DNA of 64,000 nucleotides, taken from NCBI GenBank assembly GCA_905221605.1, contig CAJNDS010000659.1, positions 1-64,000 of the forward strand, in the 5' to 3' direction. Below the pieces are notes generated by a model that was given only the letters and a program-made list of their open reading frames with translations, ran no database searches and was not told where the DNA came from. Source of the stretch: Symbiodinium natans. Taxonomy: Eukaryota; Sar; Dinophyceae; Suessiales; Symbiodiniaceae. Shown piece by piece: positions 49,531-58,070 of the stretch. The translations under genes and the position numbers were made by a program. How positions within the stretch are numbered: the first letter of the stretch is position 1; each line of letters starts with the position of its first letter.

Positions 49531-49616
49531 AGGCGGCCGGCACCCTTGGCTTAGCCACCTTCTGGGGCTTCGAGGGGAGCCAGGTCCTGTGTGGCTCCTG
49601 GAAAAATGGTGGGCTC

Positions 49617-49712
49617 TCAGGGTTTAGGGCTTAGGGTTTAGGGTTTAGGGTTTAGGGTTTAGGGTTTAGGGTTTAGGGATGTTTAGGGTGTAGGGTTTAG
49701 GGTTTAGGCTTT
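49617..49712 (+). repeat. (TTTAGGG)n array
   Basis: About eleven units with one TGTTTAGGGTGTAGGG interruption. Confidence 0.93.
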
Positions 49713-51054
49713 TTTGGCCTGTGAGTACGGCAAGCGAGGGGGGAGGGTTTAGGGGTTTGAGGGGGAGATTGTGGGTGGGGGTTGAAGGGCATTTTTTTTG
49801 CGTGGGGGGGGGGGGGGGGAGGTCGAGGGTTTATGTTTTGTTTTTGGATTGGGTATTTCACGATTTTGGGCGGTCGGCGGCTTTCGGGGATTGAAGGGTA
49901 GGCTTTGGTACAATTAGGCGGTGAACCAAACCCCCCCCGCCCCCGCCCCACCAGTTCCCCTTTAAACCGGCGCCTAAAGCCTCAAGCCTAAGGCCTCCGA
50001 TACCCTGAACACTAAGCCCGACACCAAAAACACAGGGAAACACAACTCCCCCAAATACCCACCCCTGAAAACCTAGACCCTGCACCCCCTAAACAACCTA
50101 AGCCTTAAGACCTTATAAAACCCCATACAGAACCCTATTAAGCCCAAAGAAACCCTCTTAAAACCCCACTAATGCCTTCCATTACCCCCCCCCCCCCCCC
50201 AAAAAAAAAAAAAAAAAAAAAAAAGAAGCAACAACAAAAAGCCTGAGCCGGCCTTCTTCGGTGCGAGGCTAGGGGCCTGCAGCGGCTTCGCCGCGGCCTA
50301 TGGCACGGGGGTGTGAAGCCCAGCGTGCTCTTTCCTGTGAGACTCTTCGACTTGGGGGGTTCAGGTTTAGGGAGTTAGGGGTTTAGTTAGAGGTTCAGGA
50401 TTCAGGGTTTAGGGTTTAGGGTTTAGGGATGAGGGGTTTAAGGGTTAGAGGTTCAGGATTCAGGGTTGAGGGTTCAGGGTTCGATGTCCAAGTCGTTGGG
50501 TTTAGGGCTTCATGGTTTTGGGTCCCAAAGTTTTAAGGTGCAAGGGCTAGGCTCAGGGGTTTGAGGCCGCTTTCTGCCTTTCGGTGTTGGGTGTTGCTAC
50601 CTGGATGTTAAGTCAAGGCTTCATGCTCTGCTGCCTATTTGCAAAGTTCTTGGCAGCTAGGTGCCTGCTTCAGGGTTCAAAGCAAGGTCGCGAGATGTAC
50701 TAGGCGCCCCAAAGACTCCTCTGCTCAGAAATCCCCATCCGTCATGGGGTGATCCGATCCACATTCTAAACCTAACCCTAGATCGTAAGTCTTAAGTTCC
50801 AAGCCCGAAAGCCCAAACCCTTTTGCTCAACCCAGACAGTTTGGATATTCTCCCTTATACTAACAGTCCTTAATAGGGACTAGAGTACCTCCCTATGATA
50901 ATCCTGTTAAGGGCTGTTAGTATAAAGGGGAACATCCCAACAGACAGCCAATGCGCTTTCCGAGCAGATTGCAGCAGGCTTGGACACGTCCCCTGGACGA
51001 GCAGCTCCCTGGGACCTCCATCTGCTGGTGCCCTTGGCCTAAAACCACCCGAGC
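49713..51054. other. Low-complexity tract with homopolymers and a foldback; no gene seen
   Basis: A C16 run joined to an A24 run lies at 50185-50224. A foldback element at 50840-50939 has ~28-nt arms (TATACTAACAGTCCTTA and near-complement). Degenerate TTCAGGG/TTTAGGG occurs at 50360-50470. Confidence 0.6.
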
Positions 51055-51440
51055 CGAAGCCCTAAACCCTAGAGCCGAAACCCTAGGCCGCCTCAGCCCT
51101 AAACCCTAAACCCAAACCCTAAATCCTAAACCCTAAGCCCTCAAACCCTAAAACCCAAAACCCTCAAGGGGATCGAGCCGAACGCGTCCCAACAGGTACA
51201 TCCTGGGTGCAATGCCTGGAGCCGAGTCTCCCCCAAGCGCTTGCGATGCCAAGATACTAAACCTAAACCCCCCCAACCCTAACCTTTAGGGTTTAGGGTT
51301 TAGGGTTTAGGGTTTAGGGTTTAGGGTTTAGGGTTTAGGGTTTAGGGTTTAGGGTTTAGTGTTTAAGTTTCAGGGTTTGGGGTTTAGGGTGTAGGGTTTG
51401 GGGTTTAGGGGGTGTTTAGGGTTTTGGGTGTAGGAGTTAA
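51055..51440. repeat. Telomere cassette: C-strand array, ~115-bp island, G-strand array
   Basis: CCCTAAA variants at 51055-51172, then perfect TTTAGGG units at 51288-51358 decaying to 51440. Confidence 0.9.
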
Positions 51441-52736
51441 GACTTAGTTCTGAAGTGAGGTCCGGGGGTGTGTCTTCAGCTACTCATAGCGCTGCGAGGA
51501 CTGGAAGGCATGAGAAGCCGGGGCCAGACTTGCGGACGGAGCTGTGTAGCGATACTGTAATATTGATTTTGCAATCGTCTTGAGCAGTACACAAACACGT
51601 AAACGAACACGTTGTGTAATAGCAGTCGCACCGATCATCCTGAAAAAAGCATGTATCCCGAGTCCCGAACCCGAAGTTTCTCAGCTTTACCTGGCCGCGA
51701 GGTTCGGAGTCCTGGTCTTCACGACGTGGAGACGCCCCGCTCTGGCCCGAGCTACCACTCGCAGAATACGTGGGTTCCCAAAATTAGGGTACCAATTTGG
51801 GGGGGTTCCTATCTTAAGGAGTATGCTATTTTTGGGGGTCTGCAAAAGGGCCCCTTGTTTGGCGAAATAGCCATAAAGCTTAGCTTACGACAGACCTGAC
51901 ATTGCAGATTGCGCATCCCTAAGCCCTGAACCCCTAAACCCTAAACCCTAAACCCTAAACCCTGAACCATAAACCCTCTCTCTGGAGCCTTGCTCTGTTT
52001 ACCGAGCTCAGATGCTGGCGTGCCTGGCGCCCATGCTGGGCGGCCTTCTAACCGCCTCAGGGGCAGAGCCCTCAGACGGCCCCTTTGCAGTTTTGCCAGA
52101 GTCCAAGAATCATCTCAGATGGGAGTCTTACGACCGCATCCGAATAGAAAAGGTTAACTACTGACGTGCCATCATGGCAGTAATTCTGCTTAGCAAGAGG
52201 GTGAGACATCTTGAGTTCTCGTGCAGTGTCAAGCAGCAATGGTTCGGTCAAGCACCTATCAAGGTCCAATTCCGATGGATGTGAATCGAGTGAGAGGTGG
52301 AAGACGCATTCAGCACAAAGCAAATGGGAAAGGAGAAGGAGAATGAAACGAAGGTAAGGTCACATGAGTAGTGCAAGTTGGAACGAAGGGGATGCGGAGA
52401 TGTTACATCTGTGGAAAGCCCGGACGTTTGGCGTCTGAACGCAATGCTCGCAATCAGGCAAGGTGGAAGGAAAGCAGAACAAGAAGAAGTAGACAAGAGA
52501 AAACGAGGATTTGCTGAACATCAGTACCCCGGAAAGAAGGTGTTTGCACATGGCCTACGCTTTGTGCGCGTCGCATCCCATCAGTATCCTGCTCAAAAGC
52601 ATGTCTTCAAGTCTAGCTAGCACTTCCTAACAGTTCTGTCAAAGTTTGGTCAAAACGTTGCTGCTTCTGTGAGTTCAGATCTCTAGTCTTGTAACAAGGT
52701 TGTGCCGCATTCGCGCCATCTCTTCCCGTACAAGCC
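51441..52736. other. Intergenic tract before the kinase gene
   Basis: Contains a short-family repeat (GGTTCCTATCTTAAGGAGTA at 51806-51825) and a C-strand block at 51915-51975. Open frames at 51580-51899 and 52378-52620 have no domain. The last ~700 bp lacks telomere repeats and may be promoter/5' UTR. Confidence 0.5.
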
Positions 52737-54308
52737 ATGGGCAACCGTATCGTGGTTAGAAAGGAGCCATCACAAGGAGTTCCTTTCAAATATTTGTTTG
52801 GCGAGCAGGAAGTCAATGCGCAAGATCATGGTTTGAAGAAAGTTGAGTTTGACCCCAAGCCCTTCGACGGTGGCAAATTTCGGCTTGCTTACAAGGGCAA
52901 AGTTTTTTGCAAAGAGGAACCGTCTAGCACTTTGAACAGGGCTCGATTCTTGAATTGTTGGACTATGCGTCGAGATGCTGACAGGCCATATTTCCCCTGC
53001 ATTGTCAAGCAGTTCAGGCGAAGTCACGCGCAGTATGCAAAGGAGTGGGACAAGGATCTGACGGTCCTCAACAAAGCCCAGGATCTGGCCAGAAAGTTCA
53101 ACAAGGATGTCAGACCACCTGTCAAAATCCAATTCGCAGGCGCCTTCCTGTATCAAGTTTATCAGCCAGGAGCAGAGTACGAGCAATCGGGTTTTTTCTG
53201 GCCTCGGCTGGAGAAGATAGCAGATGCATCTGTCCAGAAGGCAGAGAAGGTTTGCGTGGAACCACATTTCGAAGGGAAGTTTGTGAAAGCAAACTGCAAC
53301 AATGGATATGTTGGCCAGTTTGTGGATCCGAGCTTAGGTGAATTGTCCTTTCACCGCACAGCACAGGCCTTCTCCCACTGGACATGGACAGTGACGGAGG
53401 GCGCACTCTTGGTATGCGACTTGCAGGGTGTTATGAAAGAAGGTGACTGGCAATTCACTGATCCTGCAATACATGACGCTGCTGGCACACAACTCTACGG
53501 GTTAACAGACCTAGGTCCTCGGGGTATCAATGCGTTCTTCCGCACGCACACATGCAACCACATTTGCCAGCACATGAAGAAGCCGGATGCGGTGATTGAT
53601 ATCGGACTGCCGGCACCAATTGCCCACGTGGGTAGTACGACATTTTCTTTCGAGCTTGTACAGGTTTCATCGGCAGTTCATGATCAGCAGGACTTTGCTG
53701 ACATTCTGGACCATGCACATCGTGGAACATGTTATGCACAGGCAGTCGCAACCCTGGTTCGTCATGCTGAGCGTCGGATTGTAGGCCGTAACGTAGAACC
53801 ACATCATGTGATTGCTGATGCCATTGTCAAGAAGCATGGCACCAAAGGAGGTTGCGTGGAGCCTGTTCTGAATCAAGTCTGCCCACCCAGACGTTTGCGC
53901 TGGCGCGAAGTGAGAGCAGACGATGCTGCGAGGTGTTTGCAACTTGGAAGGGCTGTGCTATGCGGCTTCCACCTCTCTGACAAGCAATGGCACAGTTTTT
54001 CTGAATTTTTTCGGAGGTTTCCATCGGAGGTCCTGGGTGAACTGCCAGACCCCAGCAAAGACGTTCTGTCTGGTCATGGTTGCGTACTTATTGGCCAGGA
54101 CCCAAGCATGTGGAAGGCTAAAAACAGCTGGGGAGATGATTTCGGAGACGGTGGTTATTTCAGGATCTCGAAAAAATTGCTTGAGCAGATGCAAGCTCGT
54201 TTTTTTGACATCTTCTTCGTGGAGGAGGACTTGTCGGCAGAAGACCGCGAAGCCTACAAAAACTGGTGCCGCAACTCCCACCTCCATACGGTGTCCACCT
54301 CAAGCTAG
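52737..54308 (+). CDS. Alpha-kinase / papain-like cysteine protease fusion
   Basis: ATG 52737 (AGCCATGG context), 523 residues, no intron visible. Residues ~40-290 form an alpha-kinase (eEF2K/MHCK type): FDGGKFRLAYKG, EPHFEGKFVKANCNNGYVG, FSHWTW (~212), CDLQGV (~227), TDPAIHD (~241), GPRGINAFF and a zinc-binding HTCNHIC-type end. These catalytic and zinc-site motifs are intact. Residues ~325-500 match peptidase C1: RGTCYAQA with the likely nucleophile Cys332, SGHGCVLIG with His447, and KAKNSWGDDFGDGGYFRI with Asn463, i.e. the Cys-His-Asn set. No signal peptide or inhibitory propeptide is seen, so the protease part is probably cytosolic. A kinase whose activity controls an attached protease, or the reverse, is an inference. 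Confidence 0.82.
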   Translation: MGNRIVVRKEPSQGVPFKYLFGEQEVNAQDHGLKKVEFDPKPFDGGKFRLAYKGKVFCKEEPSSTLNRARFLNCWTMRRDADRPYFPCIVKQFRRSHAQYAKEWDKDLTVLNKAQDLARKFNKDVRPPVKIQFAGAFLYQVYQPGAEYEQSGFFWPRLEKIADASVQKAEKVCVEPHFEGKFVKANCNNGYVGQFVDPSLGELSFHRTAQAFSHWTWTVTEGALLVCDLQGVMKEGDWQFTDPAIHDAAGTQLYGLTDLGPRGINAFFRTHTCNHICQHMKKPDAVIDIGLPAPIAHVGSTTFSFELVQVSSAVHDQQDFADILDHAHRGTCYAQAVATLVRHAERRIVGRNVEPHHVIADAIVKKHGTKGGCVEPVLNQVCPPRRLRWREVRADDAARCLQLGRAVLCGFHLSDKQWHSFSEFFRRFPSEVLGELPDPSKDVLSGHGCVLIGQDPSMWKAKNSWGDDFGDGGYFRISKKLLEQMQARFFDIFFVEEDLSAEDREAYKNWCRNSHLHTVSTSS

Positions 54309-54968
54309 CCGATGCGATCGGGCGTGGTGCAAATGTGTATCGCTGCACTGTTTTACTTTGTGGGCGGATCAGTGTAATGCAATCACTTGCACAGTAGGTC
54401 ACACGTTTTGTGCAAATAGACCACGCAAGCCGGAGCACCCAGATTTGCAGCCAACCTCAACTATGCTAGAAGCCATCAAGACCTCAAACCGGGGAGCTCC
54501 TAGCCTCGACAATGTTCATGCCTGAAGCCTATACAGCCCAACACACGCCAGGTGGGCGTGCTCGTGTGCAAGATCGGGCTGCGGGCGCCCTTCCTGCCTC
54601 AGAAAGATGAGCTCCGGCCTCGGATTCAAACCAGGGGCGTGCAACCCCCAAAAGGCCTTGAATGCCCAGACCCTATCAACCCCAAAAAGCCCCTGCAAAC
54701 CCCTAAACACCCCCTTAAAGCCCCTAGACCCTAAACCCTCCGACCCTGGTTCCTCATCGAACCCTCAAGCTGCACCCTGCTAACAACTCGCTACACCCCT
54801 CAATCCCCCCAAACTGCGAAAACCCCTGAAGCCCAAAATCCTAAACCCTAAATCCCCCCGAAATTCCGCAAGGTCCTGGTCCACAGCAGCCGTGGCCCTG
54901 CTGGGCTTGAGTGGCACCTCAGCAGTGGCACTGCCAGGGGCCTTGAGGGGCCCAGTCAGGGGTTCAGG
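54309..54968. other. 3' flank of the kinase-protease gene; no gene seen
   Basis: Short domain-less frames only. Degenerate CCCTAAA units occur from 54720. A possible exon after CCGCAAG at 54879 has weak coding character. Confidence 0.5.
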
Positions 54969-55200
54969 GGTTTTAGGGTTTAGGGTTTAGGGTTTAGGGC
55001 CTAGGGTTTCGGGTTGGGGTTTAGGGTTTTTAGGGTTTTTAGGGTTTTTAGGGTTTTTAGGGTTTTTAGGGTTTTTAGGGTTTTTAGGGTTTTTAGGGTT
55101 TTTAGGGTTTTTAGGGTTTTTAGGGTGTTTAGGGTGTTTAGGGTGTTTAGGGTTTCTAGGGTTTCTAGGGTTTAGGGGATTTAGAGTTTAGGTTTTAGGG
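54969..55200 (+). repeat. TTTAGGG array with homogenised 9-mer TTTTTAGGG
   Basis: After a few TTTAGGG units, about twelve consecutive TTTTTAGGG nonamers run from about 55024 to 55130, then TGTTTAGGG and TTTCTAGGG variants. G-strand-like degenerate sequence continues to about 55440. Confidence 0.93.
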
Positions 55201-55719
55201 TCTGGGCTTAGAGGGGTTTTAGGGGGTTTGGCTTATAGGGGTGTTTAGGTCTACAGGGGTGTTTTTCAGGGTGTTAAAGGGGGGTACTAGGGGTTGAAAG
55301 GGGCTGTGAGGAGGTTAGGGTTGAAGTAGCATGTTGGGGTTTAGGGTGTAGGGGTAGAGGGTTTTAGTTTAGAGGTTTGGGTCTTAGTTTAGTGTTTGGT
55401 TCAGGGCTTGTAGGGTCCTAGGGCTTAGCATTTCGAGGTTTAGGGGTGACGGTGCCAAGGCCCTTCAGAGCGTCGCTGTTTGGAGAGGGCTTTGGAAGGT
55501 TTCGGGGTTCGCGTGGCTGCAGCCTAATAACTGTAGTCTCTTGGAGGTGGTATGTTGTCTGAGTGTGTTTAATGAAATCCAAGGAAACCCCAAACCCTAA
55601 AAGATCCCCAAAATCCCAAGGTACGGCTCGGCTGTGTTCCTCGCAGCCACTGTAAATGAATTCGATGAGTCGCGGCGTCCGATGGCTGTGGCCTAGTGCT
55701 CAGTCGTTGCCTTTGCCGA

Positions 55720-55832
55720 CCCTAAACCCTAAACCCTAAACCCTAAACCCTAAACCCTAAACCCTAAACCCCTAAACCCTAAACCCTAAACCCTAAACCC
55801 TAAACCCGAAACCCTAAACCCTAAACCCTAGG
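55720..55832 (-). repeat. (CCCTAAA)n array
   Basis: About sixteen C-strand units, then AT-rich non-repeat sequence to about 56,340 with no gene seen. Confidence 0.94.
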
Positions 55833-56376
55833 TACCTAGGGAACCTTAGGGAAGCTTAGGAGCCTTAGGGAGTAGTGGGGAGGCAACCTTGGGTTGCGTA
55901 CCACCCCTGAACCCCCCTCCCCTAGAGAGAACCCTATAAGAAGAAGATCAGGTGTGGGCATTCCTGAAATGGTAATTTCTACAGATTGGGCTTCCAGCCT
56001 GCATTGATGTAACGGCACTAATCATAGTAGTAAATATTCATAGTACTAAGAAGAACAGTAGTAGTAAAAATAATATTGAATAAGCACAACAGTATGAGTC
56101 ATACTAAGATAAATAGGAAGTACGCTAGTAACAGTAGCAATGGTTCTCTGGCAGCAAGTCGACAAGAATCGAAACAATATGAGCTACAGTCTAAACCCCT
56201 TAAGGGTAGAACATGTATAGGGATAATACTGTGATACCGCTCTCTTGTTAGCTCGAATCAGACTGGGTAACCGTGTGGCAATACCAGAATAATGCAACTA
56301 TTAAAGCAAAATACAATATTAATGAATACAGGTAGGAACCTTCATGCCTCCAACGGACCCAGCCCCACATCTTCAG

Positions 56377-56472
56377 CCAAACGAAAGCCCAAAAGCACCC
56401 TCCAATGACAAGGCCTTGCTGGCCACTCCGATCGTGCTGACGGCCGCCTGCTCAACAGGGGCTGGTCGTTGA
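56377..56472 (+). CDS. Terminal exon candidate
   Basis: After CCCCACATCTTCAG the frame reads NESPKAPSNDKALLATPIVL then TAACSTGAGR and TGA at 56470-56472. Looks like the end of a protein; family unknown. Confidence 0.4.
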   Translation, partial: PNESPKAPSNDKALLATPIVLTAACSTGAGR

Positions 56473-56477
56473 GGATC

Positions 56478-56606
56478 CCTAAACCCTAAAGCCTAAACCC
56501 TAAACCCTAAAACCTAAACCCTAAACCCTAAACCCTAAACCCTAAACCCTAAACCCTGAACCCTGAACCCTGAACCCTGAACCCTGAACCCTAAACCCTA
56601 ACCGCA
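56478..56606 (-). repeat. C-strand array with CCCTGAA block
   Basis: CCCTAAA units, then five CCCTGAA units (about 56555-56590), ending shortly before an acceptor. Confidence 0.93.
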
Positions 56607-56651
56607 CCTGGGTCTTGGGTGGAAAGGCTTGTGGGTTCAATTGTCTTTCAG

Positions 56652-56810
56652 CCCCCCAGTCGCTGCCGCGAAAGCCCACCCCCCAAGCGAGTTCGAATGC
56701 AACAGCTCGCGGAGGCCCTGGCCCACTTGGCCTGCAAGTCAAGCAGTGACACCTCGAGCTGCCCGCGGCCCATGGGTCTGGGCTCTGCCGTAGGAGGGAA
56801 AGATGTCAGG
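56652..56810 (+). CDS. Exon candidate with canonical acceptor
   Basis: TTCAATTGTCTTTCAG is a textbook 3' splice site. The frame then reads SRCRESPPPKRVRMQQLAEA and LAHLACKSSSDTSSCPRPMG to a donor at GTCAGG|GTTTTG. Clearly protein-like, family unknown. Confidence 0.55.
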
Positions 56811-57046
56811 GTTTTGGGTATAGGTTTTACTAGGGTTTAGGGATTAGTGTTACAGCAGGGGTTTTGGACTCAATGGCAAGTTTAGAGGAGGTTTTGGGTT
56901 GAAGTTCAGGGATTTGGGCTTCAGGATATTTTCGATCTGAAGTGGACTGGGCTTTCACTTTGGCAATGGGGCCCTTGTTGGCCGCTGGGACAGTTGTTCA
57001 TGGGTGCTCCATGACACTTCCAAACCCTTACAATCACCGCTGACCC

Positions 57047-57252
57047 CTAAACTCTAAACCCTAAACCCTAAACCCGAAACCCTAAACCCTAAACGCTAAC
57101 GCCAAAACCTTGACTTAAACCCCCCCAAAACCAGAAGCGAGGCCCCGAGTGGGCAGTGCCTGGCGAAGGTCCGGGGACTCAACTGAGGGAGTCGGTTTAG
57201 GGTTTAGGGAGGCAGGGTTTAGGGTCTAGGGTTTAGGGCTCAGGGTTTAGGG
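57047..57252. repeat. Telomere cassette: C-strand block, ~95-bp island, G-strand block
   Basis: CCCTAAA at 57047-57098; TTTAGGG variants at 57193-57252. Confidence 0.88.
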
Positions 57253-57401
57253 TTGCTACTTTCGGGATGGATTTTGGGGTCCTCAGTTGTTTTTTTTTTC
57301 TCGTGGGGCGATGCCTCGCACCTCTTGTCTTCTCACGTCGATGGGGGGGGCCTCGGAGGTTGGGTCCCTTAGCAGCTCCAAGCTGCATCGACCTATATCC
57401 T

Positions 57402-57718
57402 ACCCCAAACCCTAAGCCCCAAGCCCCAAGCCCCAAACCCCAAACCCCAAACCCCAAACCCTAAACCCTAAACCCGGGGGGGTTAGAAAGGAGCCCTCCA
57501 AACCCTGTAAACCCAATTTCCTGCCAGCACCCCAAAGAGCCTATAAACCCTATAAACCCTAAACCCCAAGCCCTGAAACCTATAAACCCCAGAATCCCTA
57601 AAAGTCCTTTTTTCCCCTATGAGCCCTAGGCACCCTCGGAACCCTCAAACCCATACCCTAGCCCCGAAACCCTCTACACACAAAACCCTACACCCTATAC
57701 CCCAGACAGTAAACCCTA
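57402..57718 (-). repeat. C-strand telomere-like units preceding the second LTR element
   Basis: CCCCAAA/CCCTAAA at 57402-57476, then scattered ACCCTA units. The last is AAACCCTA at 57711-57718, whose CCCTA abuts the LTR. Confidence 0.85.
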
Positions 57719-58005
57719 TGCGGAGCTGCAACTGGTATTGTAGAAAAGAGTTAGTGTTGAGAGTTGGAAGGGTTAATGAACCCGGAAAACATGTTTGGCT
57801 CAAGATGGCCGAGAGCCGTCAGCTTTTGTTGAAAAAGTACGTACGCTTGGGGTTGGGTTTAACGGGTTGGAGTAGTCCCGTCCCTTCTCCCTTATCTTGT
57901 CCCCTTAGGGTTGGGTGTTCTTGTTTCTGGTTCGATCTGGGAAATCTATATAGGCGACTGTTGAGGGTTGGTTTCTTTCCCTGTTCCCTTTCGGTTGCCC
58001 CCGTA
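57719..58005 (+). repeat. 5' LTR (287 bp) of second CCCH element copy
   Basis: Same length and same ends (TGCGGAGCTGC…CCCCCGTA) as the minus-strand LTRs. The first ~90 and last ~50 bp are alike; the middle is strongly diverged. GTTTGGCTCAAG at 57793-57804 lies at LTR position 75-86, directly followed by ATGG. Confidence 0.8.
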
Positions 58006-58017
58006 GGTTATGAGCCC
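58006..58017 (+). other. Primer binding site (initiator-tRNA-Met anticodon arm)
   Basis: GGTTATGAGCCC directly follows the LTR, identical to the first copy although the adjoining LTR interior has diverged; conservation supports function. Confidence 0.75.
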
Positions 58018-58070
58018 AAATTAGGTTCCCTGCGGTTTGTGTTTCGGCTTTAGGGTGGAAGTTTGAAGCC

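Noticed and set aside
49264-49558. Gly/Phe/Trp-rich minus-strand frames
   Set aside because: Translation of the AAAGCCCC/CCCAAACTT minisatellite.
20000-57700. tRNA, rRNA or CRISPR loci among the repeats
   Set aside because: No cloverleaf with B-box, no rRNA motif and no uniform spacer pattern was seen; the arrays are head-to-tail telomere repeats.
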